From contig NW_019775538.1 of assembly GCF_001039355.2 (NCBI RefSeq), positions 211,684 through 275,683 of the forward strand: a DNA stretch of 64,000 nucleotides, read 5' to 3'. The position numbers were made by a program, and so were the translations under genes. The notes under the pieces were generated by a model. That model worked only from the letters and a program-made list of their open reading frames with translations. It was not told the DNA's origin and did not search any database. This DNA comes from Lingula anatina. Its lineage: Eukaryota; Brachiopoda; Lingulata; Lingulida; Lingulidae. Of this stretch, positions 24,510 to 35,176 are shown one piece after another (within the stretch, counting starts at the first letter, position 1; each line of letters opens with the position of its first letter).

Positions 24510-25820
24510 AAGTAACTATTCACCGACAGAATAAATTAGATAATGATACAATGTTGACTGCTACTATTTCTAACTACTTCTATTAATTGAAATTACATCA
24601 GGAAAATAAGGCATAGCAGCTGACATAGTATGATACATGATTATAGCTGGTAAGTCGGTATCAGAGATTTCGGTTTAGCACCGTATGCTGCTCTTCTCTG
24701 AATTTCTCATGGAAATTCATAACGACAATTTTATCAATTCACAAGATATTCACAGATATGGCTCTGGCTAATTATTCATAGCATAAATCTCTTTGCGCTG
24801 GAGAAGGGTGAGCATAATTAATATTGCCGCTCTGGAAAAGAGTAGACTGTCAGCCGACCGTGACAGCGACAACATCTTATTGTTATTGTCGCGAATGGGA
24901 CCTATTAGCAGTTTGGACCGGCTACAGGCTCTTGATCTTGAATTCCATTATCATCTTATTCCGTTCAAGCAGGTAGAGGCTGCTTTTCAACCCTTTGAAG
25001 TTGGACGCAGTTTCGATTGGTCTGTTGATAAGAATCACGTGATGCATTCATTAATAGTCAGTGAATAGATAGAAAGAGAGAGACATTCTGAGATGGGGCG
25101 TCAGGCAGGAGTGATGTAGGGGTGCATTCGCTGCAGATCGCCCGTCTACACAGGCTGGGTGTCGCCGCATAGTTGCAGTCGTAACAGTAAGCTAACCTTT
25201 TTTGTCAGTTGTCATTTTTGGTCAGATTCTTACAGCTCCAATGTGAAGTAAATGTAAAGCTCTGTTACTGATAGAATGCTGCTACTCTGCATTATAATTT
25301 TCGTTGCATTCCAGTCATTCTAAAGATGGATGATTAACTCTGGTGCTGGAAGATGGGAGAAGGAAAAATGAGGCCAGAAAAACTTCAGGTAAGATTTAGG
25401 TAGAATATTAAATGTATCCTTTTCAGTGATTACCGTCTCCGTCAGGTAATGAACGTTTGCAATGAAACGTGTCCACCAATCACATGTGGGCCGTCTAAAT
25501 TAACGTGCTTCACCAAAGAACTGAGTATATCTGACGCTGCTTCGAAAAAGTTTAAAAAAAAAACAGACCGAATGTTGTATTTAACTGGACGCCCCAAATA
25601 TATTGGTCATAGATAACGAAATAGTTAAAGAGGTCTCAGTTAAAGCAAGTATTGCTGTAAAACAATTGCCATTTCTCTCTCTCCCCCCCCCCCCCCCCCC
25701 CGTGTAATAAACGCTATATTGACGAGCACCTGGATTCTGACATGAGTAAGTACTGTTAGACCACTGCTGATCCATCATTTATAAGACATTTCAATCGATT
25801 ATGTGTCGTTTATGCTACCA
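24510..25820. other. No gene recognised
   Basis: A 91-codon plus frame at 24,793-25,068 lacks splice or motif support. A run of 20 C lies at 25,682-25,701. Confidence 0.4.
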
Positions 25821-25825
25821 TTCAG

Positions 25826-25995
25826 CAGGCCCGCACAGTAGCCAGCAATTTCAAAAGGGGGTTCTTTTTCTGAAAAGTGAACCTTTTACCATTAAATTTA
25901 ATTTTGCGTTCCTAAATAAATCTTTACTCAGAAAGGACCCTTTCCAGGCAAAAAGGGGGGTTCTTTCTAACCTCCCCCCCCTAAAGGCCTGTTCA
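25826..25995. mobile_element. Non-autonomous element with gcccg..tagccag termini (copy 2)
   Basis: It starts caggcccgcacagtagccag and contains tttctgaaaagtgaacctttt and ggggggttctttctaacc. These are the reverse-orientation equivalents of the 10.8-kb element. The far end is eroded. Confidence 0.55.
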
Positions 25996-25999
25996 GTCA

Positions 26000-27200
26000 C
26001 GGGAAAAAACCAGTCTCTGTATTAACTGGGCCTGGGCCACCAAGGATTCATGGAAAACATATAATCTCTGCGCACCACAACAGTGGCTTGCAGTTAGAGG
26101 TAGAGACGATCTCTTTCGAAATTGTTCAGCGGTAGTAAAATTAATTGGCTTGAGGAGGTATTAGGAGATAAAAGTCATATAACAGAGAAACAAAAACAGG
26201 TGCTTAAAGAGAGTATATGGGATGTATTCGGTGCATAACAGCATAACCTGGACAGGTGTGAGGACACGTCACAGCTGTGAAATATTTTCTCTGCAGGCCG
26301 GGCTACTCTTTCAACAGAAATAGCCGCGTAGCACCCTCTACCAGGGTGGCAGATATTATCGGCACATTTTCCACATTTCCAGTTAGGAGGTCGACTATAT
26401 CTACCCAGAGACATTATCTGTGAATATCTACTGCAGTGAAAAATCAATCTGTGGCCCTGTTAGAGGGTAACCCCACAGCATGCCTGCAGATCACTCTCTG
26501 GCCACATAGTGCGCTAGAAGTCTGTAACGAAGGTGTTTGCGCTGTAATTTTGTATAGTATTTAAGAAGTCCCTGATATCAGAGGGTACCTTCAGATAACC
26601 ATATGGTTTTAAGGCTAAAACGCCATCTTTGTACACGTACATCATGTTTTTACGCAATATGGTGCAGGTTTACTATTTTGAATGTTACCAGTAGTAATTA
26701 AGTTAATATTATTAGTAGTTTCCAAATTTCGTTTATTCCGTTCACTTCTTTTTTCTAAACCAATTGATTTATACCTTTTAAAACTGTTCATGACCAGTAA
26801 GTGAAAACTTAATCTCTTTTAGGTAGACTAACCATGTCTCTCTGCGGCCGTCTCTGCCCCCAGGGCGGGGTTACGAAGAAGACCTATTTTCTCCCACCAT
26901 AAAATTCCTTGTGACGTGTCTTATACAGTGAAATCTTAACCTGCTGACTGGGTAAGCACTATGTCTACGTAAAGTTTGGTAAAAATAAGTCTTTAACATC
27001 GCAATTTTTTCTAGAAATTTTAGCAGATTCTCCTTAAATGTAAACCGTTTTTAAAACTGTTCACGAATCAACTTTAGGCCCCTTAACCTGATTTTCAGAT
27101 GTAACTTTCTGATGTTTGAGTCTGTTAATAGAGATAGATACAGATGAATTTCACTCTTGGTGGTGAAACTCGAAATAGGCTCATGGGTTTTTCTCAACAT
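26000..27200. other. No gene recognised
   Basis: A Cys-rich minus-strand frame at 26,175-26,447 (with WKCGKCADNICHPGRGC) looks superficially like an extracellular module, but splice sites and homology cannot be established. Confidence 0.35.
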
Positions 27201-27476
27201 TTTTGGATGGGCCATAGTCCAAAAAACGAGGTTACTAAGTGGAGTTATACAAGACGTGGAGTTAGTCACTTTTTAACAAAAGGATTGAAGACTGATTTAA
27301 GCTCTGTGCGCCAGAAATAACGTCCATTAAGAAATGGGTATTGTTAGTAAAATATTAAATCAACCACAGATCTGTATATTTTTTGTGAAGCTTATGGACT
27401 GATGCCGTTGAATTTGATATTACAGATGTTTGTTTATGCGTTTGTTGTTCTGAACATAGTGTTGTTTAAATTACAG

Positions 27477-29171
27477 GGAGACATTGCTGAAGAAATCCCA
27501 TGTGGAGTGAGGAGAAAAAAGTGTCGGCAAATTAAACCAGATTGGGATTTTAATGGACATGAAAAGAGTCATGAACAAATAATTTGGCTTGAATTCGAGT
27601 CCAGGTAAGATTTTGTTATCTAAGAAGTAATCAGTACTTTACAGTCAAAAAGTTCAATAAAAGTAGAAACATGAAGCAGACTTATAATTAACTTTAATAT
27701 TTATTGAAATGTACATTAAAGATCCCCGTTTTATTATAAAATGTATTCATTTCTCAAAGTTATCTATTAGCAAAGATTTAACAACATTTTTTTTTTTACT
27801 TTTACATGGCATAAATAGAATAAATTTTCATTTATAGCATCACCCTCCCTGGTATACAAAATTTTGAAGGGACAACATTTTTGAAGACATCAGGACGTCA
27901 TTCCGGTAAAGGTATGTGTAAAATAAGACATTCATAAAACGTACATAATTGATTGCCGTCATACATCTCATTAAAATAATACACTTCCGTATTACAACTA
28001 TTTAAAGTCATTTTACTTGTCAATAAATAGTGGTTTTTAAAGCAATACATAAAAAGAATGTATTACTGATATATTTTTATGTACAGACACATATGTGTCT
28101 GTACATATAGNCTATAGTCCAAAAAACAAGGTTACTAAGTGGAGTTATACAAGACGTGGAGTTAGTCACTTTTTAACAAAAGGATTGAAGACTGATTTAA
28201 GCTCTGTGCGCCAGAAACAACGTCCATTAAGACATGGGTATTGTTAGTAAAATATTAAATCTACAACAGATCTGCATATTTTTTGTGAAGCTTATGGACT
28301 GATGCCGTTGAATTTGATATTACAGATGTTTTTTTATGCGTTTGTTGTTCTAAACATAGCGTTGTTTAAATTACAGGGAGACATTGCTGAAGAAATCCCA
28401 TGTGCTGTGAGGAGAAAAAAGTGCCGGCAAAATAAACCAGATTGGGATTTTAATGGACATGAAAAGAGTTATGAACAAATATTTTGGCTTGAATTCGAGT
28501 CCAGGTAAGATTTTGTTATCTAAGAAGTAATCAGTACTTTACAGTCAAAAAGTTCAATAAAAGTAGAAACATGAAGCAGACTTATAACTAACTTTAATAT
28601 TTATTGAAATGTACATTAAAGATCCCCGTTTTATTATAAAATTTATTCATTTCTCAAAGTTATCTATTAGCAAACATTTAACAAGATTTTTTAAAACTTT
28701 TACATGGCATAAATAGAATAAATTTTCATTTATAGCATCACCCTCCCTGGTTAACAAAAATTTGAAGGGACAATATTTTTGAAGACATCAGGACGTCATT
28801 CCGGTAAAGGTATGTGTAAAATAAGACATTCATAAAACGTACATAATTGATTGCCGTCATGCATCTCATTAAAATAATACACTTCCGTATTACAACTATT
28901 GAAAGTAATTTTACTTGTCAATAAATAGTGTTTTTTAAAGCAATACATAAAAACAATGTATTACTGATATATTTTTAAAGTGCATCTCCTTTTGTTAACT
29001 AATTTATAATCATTGCAAATAATGAGGTTTGCTTTTTTCATTCAAATGGACTTTATTTGAAAATGTGTCCATTGATAAGTTCATTTCTATATTTCAGTAT
29101 TTAAACAGAACAACTCTGCAAAGATGGTCGGAATGATTGCCTCATGGTTCGCAAATGCCTGGAAACATTGA
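27477..29171 (+). CDS. Three 3'-terminal exons of an unrecognised gene, two of them duplicated
   Basis: Exons 27,477-27,604, 27,838-27,911 and 29,098-29,171 join in phase. They encode about 91 residues from GDIAEEIPCG to a TGA after SWFANAWKH. The first exon has an AG acceptor and a GTAAG donor and encodes a Lys/Arg/Cys-rich stretch (CGVRRKKCRQIKPDWDFNG). The second encodes SITLPGIQNFEGTTFLKTSG. Exons 1 and 2 recur at 28,377-28,504 and 28,736-28,809. The second-copy exon 2 carries an in-frame TAA (ggttaacaa versus ggtatacaa), so only the first copy reads through. Upstream exons were not found. I do not recognise the family. Confidence 0.55.
28078..28107. repeat. Perfect 30-bp palindrome beside a single N
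   Basis: Fully self-complementary sequence centred on cacatatgtg, 3 bp from the N at 28,111. It is present in only one of the two duplicated copies, so it may be a contig-end fold-back artefact. Confidence 0.85.
28111..28111. other. Single N at the junction of duplicated sequence
   Basis: One ambiguous base exactly where the second copy of the 868-bp duplication begins. Confidence 0.99.
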
Positions 29172-31400
29172 CCAACCATTGAAACCAGAAGATCGCATAC
29201 ATTCTGCTTCGGCTATTTCTAAAGAAGAAAGAAAACAAGTTGAATGAAGATGAATTGCAGGTGAATTTACAAAATCAGGTGGATCGGAATTTTTATATTA
29301 ATTGTTCTTTTATTATTTTGTTTTTTAAGTTCTTTTGGAAAATGTTTTTATGAAGTAGATTTGTGACTGTGTATTAGCGTGGTGTATGTCATGATTTCAC
29401 TTGGGATAGAATAGAGCATCGGTGTTATTACAAGTACATAATAAGTGTGCTGTATTACATATTTTAAGAAGGGACATTTTACATATATTTTCCAAAGGTT
29501 TGCAAAAGAAAGGTCATAGTTAATATTATTGTTAGAAGATGATTGTTAGAAAGCAGGAATACTATACATAATTTCCTCAGGTACAGCAGTTTTCGCTAGA
29601 AGTTCAATATCATGCTGTAAAATGTAGGGCTGTTAACCTGTCAATTAGCATTAAAACAAACGAGTCTTTACTGGTAGTTGTATCAAACAGACAATACTGC
29701 TAGTTGTACCAAACAGACAACTTCTAGGTAAATGAAAGACCCACTTACCGCACGTCATGCATAGCCGCTTCTCTTGCTCTGAAGGCCTCCTCTGTCCATT
29801 GCGTGTCCCTTCGTCCGTATGTATCCTGGCGGGTGATCTGTACCTTTTTTGGCTCTGTCTTTTGGTGTCATTCTGGAATGTCACTTGCTTATGAGTATTA
29901 ACTAGTTCACGGTTTGTTTTTGTTTGTATTGTATTCACGTGGTGTTTACACGGTCTGCACCAAAGTTCGTAAGTTTTGGGAAACAGCGAACGTGCTGTCC
30001 TGAAAGGCTGTTGCTATAATTTGATCAAGATTTAGTGGTGTACAAGAATTGACGTGTTAGTTTTGGTTTTGGTTACCCTCTGGCCCAGTGGCTAATTCAG
30101 CCCTATCGGCTGTCCTTCAATATTGGTACTTGTACCAAACAGACAATTCTGGTAGTTGTGCCAATATCTTCTGTCTCATGTCCAGACTTTCCCCTGAAAC
30201 TCGATCTACTCTTATGGTTTCGTCTTAGCTTAATATTTTCAGTTTTTGACGTGTCCTTTTTCATCTTTTCTGTACCCAGCATTCCTCTCAGTCTGTTGTC
30301 TTCAGAGACAATTTTCAAGTGAGTAGTTTTATAAGTTTCACATAATTCTTCTTTCTGATTTTTTTAGTTTTTCAGCTTTTGCAAGAATAAAGTCAAATAT
30401 CTGTTAGTCCTTTTGTTCTACATGCAGCATTTTGTCAGATTTGAACTTCAAGCATTTAAGCTCATCTTTTACCGTTTTTTTTCTAGGTCTTAAATGCCAT
30501 TGATATAAATAGCATTGCAGAAAGGCAATTCCTGCTTCATAGTTTTTTTTCTAAGTCCCTTTGTCTCGGGCTCTGTCCCAACTCAGTCACCGTGTTTCCT
30601 GGATCACACATAATCCTCCCTAGCCTTCAAAGGCCATTTCCAAGTTATATCTCCCACCTCGTGCCAAGTGCCCCGGTCACGATCATTCCTGAATGTCTAT
30701 TGACTGCCCCTTTTTAAGCTTATCTTTGAATATGAATATGGTTTTAATTATTCTTACCAGTTATAAAGTACCCGTTTTTTCTTAGCAATTATACTAAATA
30801 CCCAAAGTGATATTTTACACCGTGTTATACTCTTTCTTTAGTCCGGTAACCGCTTTATCCCGTGTTCTGTAGGATTTTCCGTCCATTGCCATACATATAT
30901 CACCGCAGTTTTCTCGGGTGCCAACTGGGGTAAAATCATATAGGTGAAACGCATTATAGGCGGCTAAATATATAGTTATCAACAGAGTTTGTTGTATGTG
31001 TGCGTGGGGGTCTATTTCCCGTTATTAATCTCTCTATCCCGGTGATAATCAAGGAAGGACTAGTCACTGATTTTCCCGTAAAGTTTTTCATTTCGTGAAG
31101 GAAACAATTGGTCAATACACTCCAATCTAGTAGCAACTGCCTAGAAAGTAGCTATTTGAAATAAACAGTCTGAAGAGCACTGTAGCCGACACTACGTTAA
31201 ATCCCACGAAGAAATGTAGCGAATAAATAAATAGTAAGTAAGCGAGTAAGTAAGTAAGTAAGTGTTAAAATAGAGCCAGTGGTCTCTTTTCACACCCTTT
31301 TGACTATCACGCCCAAACGATAGCCAAACCCCAACTTTCACGTGATGCGTCTTATGTAAATTCTATTTCCAAATTTCCTTTTAAAGGTGCCAAATATATA
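29172..31400. other. Gene-poor stretch with small repeats
   Basis: The motif accaaacagacaa recurs near 29,683, 29,707 and 30,132. A minus-strand Lys/Arg-rich frame at 29,730-29,938 ends in a GTAAGT donor after MTCG and could be an orphan exon, but nothing supports it further. An aagt tandem repeat lies at about 31,230-31,262. Confidence 0.4.
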
Positions 31401-31420
31401 ACTCCAAGCAGCTTACTCTC

Positions 31421-32157
31421 TTACTCTCTTACTCTCTTGACTTGCTTTTTTAATTGCGAAGGAAACATTGCCATTGCAGCATGACTACGTTCCTCCGCTA
31501 GGTCTGAATGAAAAATGGCTTTTGCACGCCGACACGTGCTACAAGAACATGGGGGATAATGTTGGATAGCTGGATCCGATAAGGAGGGGGAAAGGGTAGA
31601 TAAATGATCACTTTGGTCCAAAACTGTGATCAAATTATAAAAATTTTTGAAAGTCAGTTTCCGAACATAACGCATTTTGTTGGGAAAGGGAAATATCCAA
31701 TGTAGCACAAAGAGCCTGGACGATCACAGGGAAATCATAAAGATTGAAAGCATTACAAATAGCCGTATAAATATTTGTCAAATTATTCCGCGGCCAATGG
31801 TGAATAATTGGGGCCAAAAAGGATTGGGGGGATGATTAAGAAATGTGATGCAGCTTGTAAGGTATTCAAATCAATACCATCAAAACGGTATTGATATTCT
31901 CCCGCTAATAAATAAAGTATTTCTATAGAAATAATATCATGCGGTAATTTAATGGTCCATTTTGGATTATAATTACCAATGCGTACAAATTGTTCGATTA
32001 ATGGTGAGTGGTGCATTAGGTTGGAGGCCAAGTGTTCCGGTAAATAAACTATTTGGAGATATAAGTGTATGGCCATCGTTCCGGTAAACATCAGCTCTCC
32101 ATGTTTAGGACCTGATTGGGTCCATGCCTCATGCTGGGTTAGCTTATTTTGGGCCAT
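31421..32157 (-). pseudogene. Retroelement ORF2, tentative BTB/SKP1-like fold, frameshifted
   Basis: It begins at the ATG 32,155-32,157, which overlaps the stop of the upstream gag frame by 14 nt. The first frame includes LPEHLASNLMHHSPLIEQF, WTIKLPHDIISIEILYLLAG and DGIDLNTLQAASHFLIIPPI. A LPxxLA...SPLI...LP...L..L...DL..L.AA.FL.I series resembles BTB/POZ and SKP1 domains. That frame stops at 31,783. A second frame continues with NNLTNIYTAICNAFNLYDF, then a third ends in a C-x-C-x2-C and Lys/Arg-rich tail, so at least two frameshifts are present. A homologous fragment lies at 33,316-33,575. Function unknown; the fold call is pattern-based only. Confidence 0.5.
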
Positions 32158-32535
32158 TTTTTGGGGAAGATTTAGATTTCTGTAAAATAGAATCCATCTT
32201 AATACCCAATGCATTGATTTGAGCATTCATAAATGCCAACGAGTCCAATGATTCATTAGAATTAGGTTGAACTGCATTTTCAGCAGCTTTTGCATGATTA
32301 ATCAAAGATTCAAAATTTTTAGGATCGTGCTGTTAAACAAAGGGTCTTATCTGAGGTAATAGTCCATTTAATATAGCAATTATAGTAGTCTTGTCTTCTA
32401 AATGCACACGCTCAGCATCTTTTCTCATTGCTGCTATATAATTTAAAACGGGTTCATTCAATTTCTGTTTCCTTTGAAAAATTTTAGATACGGTGTGCCA
32501 AGTTTCGGCACCCGTTACTTTATATCTGTAACCTT
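32144..32535 (-). pseudogene. Ty3/Gypsy-type gag fragment, interrupted by one stop
   Basis: The frame reads GAETWHTVSKIFQRKQKLNE, then NYIAAMRKDAERVHLEDKTT and ILNGLLPQIRPFV. An in-frame TAA at 32,333-32,335 is followed by QHDPKNFESLINHAKAAE and a tail ending NGPK. This is the C-terminal capsid pattern of retrotransposon gag (W..V...F..KQ...E.V.NYI; GL.P.I; F..LI..A). The N-terminal half is missing because an LTR end abuts directly at about 32,530. The stop could be a single-base change (TTA to TAA). Gag stop and ORF2 start overlap. Confidence 0.75.
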
Positions 32536-32766
32536 GGTTGGTTACTTATTTTTATGAGAGCGACGGCTTGAAATCACACAACTTCAGATGTGGTTCATGA
32601 CGATTTTATTCCTCATACACAGGCATACACTGGCACACAGGCAGGGACAGTCACGACGATCTCCCGGGGTCTCTGTCTCTCTATCTGAGGAGCCCTCTTT
32701 TTATAGGGAGTCGTTCTCAATCCTGCGTGCCTCATAGGCTGCGATATTGACAAGTCCTTGGTAAGG
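32527..32766 (-). mobile_element. LTR 3' half, type X (copy 1)
   Basis: On the minus strand: a TATA box (CTATAAAAAG, plus 32,696-32,705), then GAGACCCCGGGAGATCGTCG, an AATAAA signal (plus 32,605-32,610) and a terminus GTAACCAACCAAGGTTACA. Order and spacing fit U3-R-U5 of an LTR. Copies are at 36.5, 41.1 and 44.1 kb. Confidence 0.7.
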
Positions 32767-33260
32767 TTATTTTCTTCTGTTAATCCCATTCTTCCTCCGA
32801 ATCAGACGGCGGTGGACGCAAGCGAAGGGGGCTGCTGGAATCCGTCCGCAGTGGTCTGGTCGTGGCATCCATGGTGGGAGGATATGGCTAGTGGCCGCTG
32901 GTACTGGGTGTGACGGGAACATGCGCCCCGGCGGTGGCCGCGTGTGTGTAATCGCCACCACCGCCGTGTATAGGTCCCCCATGATCACCGGGGGCGATCC
33001 TGGTCTGTACAAAGGCGGGCGTGCTTTTAGGCCCGCGAAACAGGACTGGGCTCTGTACAGTTCCCGTCTGGTTGCCATGTGGCAGGAGGCATCTGGTATG
33101 ACGACCACCCTGGCTTGTTGGTCTGGGACTGGTGGCACCATTGTTTCTACCATTGCGAACAGGAGGCGCAATAACTCTCCCACGGCAGGTGTGCCTATGG
33201 TAGCGGGTCGCCAGCCCCCCCAACATCAGAAGCTGAGGTTTAGCCCTTAGTACCGGGCTA
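32767..33260 (-). pseudogene. LTR-associated SGNH-like ORF, type X1, truncated and frameshifted
   Basis: The main frame contains GELLRLLFAMVETMVPP, then ARVVVIPDASCHMATRRELY and RPPLYRPGSPP. It parallels the intact copy at 37,272-37,862 (LLLATLFTMMRTM, VARVVILPSP, RSPLCRPGVP). Upstream, the matching VLRAKPQLLM segment lies in another frame, separated by a G7 run near 33,213-33,219, so one base has been gained or lost there. The N-terminal third with the GDS motif is missing. Confidence 0.6.
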
Positions 33261-33315
33261 GGTCCACACTAGGGTATGCAAAATGGTATTCACCGGCTAT
33301 CAAGAAGGGAATATC

Positions 33316-33575
33316 TCAGGTAATTAAGTCGCGTAAGCTAAGGGTCCATTGATCGTTATAATGTTGAACATTGAGAAATTGTTCTATGAGGGGGGAATGA
33401 CATATTAATCCTATCGCTAAATATTCTGGCAACTCTATATATTCATTTTGCACGCAGATGGTCATGGGGCCTTGAAAAATGGGTTCGTCTTCTCGGCAGG
33501 TTTCCCAGGTGGGGGTTGCGGCATCGAGTCCGACCTCATCCAAGCCCTACGTTGCGTTAACTTAGAGCGGGACAT
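33316..33575 (-). pseudogene. Second, diverged ORF2 fragment (BTB/SKP1-like)
   Basis: It starts MSRSKLTQRRAW (compare MAQNKLTQHEAW of the other copy). After one frameshift it continues IELPEYLAIGLICHSPLIEQ and YNDQWTLSLRDLIT, then stops. The preceding frame ends in TAA overlapping the ATG by exactly 14 nt (33,562-33,575), the same geometry as at 32,144-32,157. Confidence 0.5.
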
Positions 33576-33904
33576 GGTCGTCTTTTCCTTGGCCGCTGCT
33601 GTTTTAACCTTGTATTCTACGCTGGAGTGCCCCACCATTTAGAAGGTGTACTCATGGATCTCGGCACTCCACCAAAGATGTCACGGGGTTTTGTTTCTTA
33701 CTTTGTTTTTCTAATGGATGTTCTATTGTTCTTCGGGATTAATCCACTACGTGTTCCCGTCTGTACGTCTAAATCCCACTCTCTCTCTCTCCCTCCCTCA
33801 TTTCCCCTCGAATGTAGCTTTCCTTTTCTTTCTTATTGTAGATGTTTTTGACGCCTTTCATTGATTCAGTTACCTTCGTGTGCCTTTGCATATCTGGAAG
33901 AAAT

Positions 33905-34494
33905 GTGATGTTCACGGGATATTTATAAATGAAGACAACAGCCAAGCTGCTGGTCCCACTGACACTGCTGGTTCCACTGGTGCTGCTGCTTGATGCACTA
34001 AGGCTTACATCTGATGAGGCTGACGTCTGAAACCTGGTTCTTCCTCCTGGAGAGACTTGTTTAGACATTATGCCCAGGCTTTCCACCACTGTGATGTTCA
34101 CGGGATATTTATAAAATGACGACAACAGCCAACTAGATCCAGACGGCAACCTTTATTATTTCTGTTCTTTCTCTCTACTGACCCTTGAGCTTACTGGGCC
34201 TTATATACAGGGAAGAGCCACAATAGGGCATTTAAGATAGAAGTATACATAATTCATTATGAGACAGAAGACAATTGTTCATTTAGCCAGCATGAGCACA
34301 ATCCATGATTTAGAGACAATAAGGATATACATATATAGCCATGGTTTTAGACCATGAATATAATCAAAGTTAATCTATGTAGGCCTATACGGTTACTGTA
34401 TAAACCATGAATATAATTAAAGTTAATCTATGCATACGGTTGCTGTATATCTAGGTTACCATCTTGATCTAATATGTCTTTAGTGAGCATGATA
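33905..34494 (-). mobile_element. Internally deleted LTR retrotransposon with gaaat target duplication
   Basis: 590 bp flanked by gaaat (33,900-33,904 and 34,495-34,499). Duplicate copy 2 at 38,220 shows one gaaat and no insert. On the minus strand it has a TATA box (TATATAAGG, plus 34,196-34,208), an AATAAA (plus 34,152-34,157) and an end ATAAATATCCCGTGAACATC. A short coding-like stretch and a second copy of that end follow, consistent with a 5' LTR plus a gag start joined to the 3' LTR tip by a large deletion. Confidence 0.75.
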
Positions 34495-34619
34495 GAAATT
34501 CAAACTGCATCTAGTGATTCCCGCTTTTTACGTTGCTTCGCTCACTTTTTATTTGTTTAGTATTCGCTGATGGTGTTGTCCAGTAGTTGCCCGGTCTCTT
34601 GGATGACACACGTGCTGTC

Positions 34620-34870
34620 TTACTACTTTTTATGGAACCGCGGCTCGAAAAAAATGAAGAACAAATTAAATCGTAGATCATATAGCTTTTTATTTTTCAC
34701 ACACGTCCCGCGTCCCTTACAATGACAACATTCCCATCCTTCTTCATTTAATTCTTTAAATCATCATGCATAAATTAAATCTTTATGACAAATAGATAAA
34801 ACCACTGTGATAGAAGTTATTCCCATTTTCTTCGTTCCGCAATTATTCTTTTATCGGTCTAAATCTACAT
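34620..34870 (-). mobile_element. LTR 3' half, type Y (copy 1)
   Basis: On the minus strand a region with an AATAAAAAGC signal leads to CGCGGTTCCATAAAAAGTAG. In copy 2 (38.67-38.93 kb) it continues to the GTAACCAACAAGGTTACA terminus, which is deleted here. Confidence 0.6.
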
Positions 34871-35176
34871 GTATGTAGCGGGGATGGTGCCGGTGGTATT
34901 GCGTGTGCGCGCGGTTTTGTGAGAACAACAGTATAAGATAGGTTTCCCTATTAATACAGTTTTATTTCTCTAACCCGTTACATATACAGGGACATCTAGC
35001 TTAGGTAGTACACAGCGCTACGGTAAGACAGTGACCCTCTCATGCTCTCGTCGTTGCTGGCACTCTGACGTCCACACAACACCAGGTGATATCTTCAGAC
35101 GTAAATTTTTTTTTTTTTTTTCTGTTTTACCAAAAAGGGGAATAGGAATCATTCCTTCTATTTTCATTTTGTGTAT

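Larger units (their letters stand above)
27211..28976. repeat. Two ~868-bp direct copies joined at a single N
   Basis: 27,211-28,079 and 28,112-28,976 are nearly identical, with scattered substitutions and 1-2-bp indels. They are separated by a 30-bp palindrome and one N. The arrangement fits two alleles laid end to end. A genuine tandem duplication is the alternative. Confidence 0.85.

Noticed and set aside
24793-25068. 91-codon plus-strand frame
   Set aside because: No domain, splice or promoter support. The length is within chance expectation for the region.
26175-26447. Cys-rich minus-strand frame
   Set aside because: No consensus acceptor/donor pair or recognised cysteine spacing. Left unannotated.
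29651-30318. Two minus-strand Lys/Arg-rich frames sharing an IVCL.Q.P motif
   Set aside because: The shared motif comes from the small accaaacagacaa repeat. Only one end has a plausible donor, so a gene call is not justified.
32888-33250. Overlapping frames in the GC-rich 33-kb stretch
   Set aside because: They are alternative or antisense frames of the SGNH-like X1 remnant. Only one frame aligns with the X2 and Y homologues.
33769-34149. 126-codon minus-strand frame with a repeated YKYPVNIT motif
   Set aside because: The repeated peptide is translation of the duplicated LTR end. The frame spans the deleted LTR element and flanking sequence, so it is not a gene.
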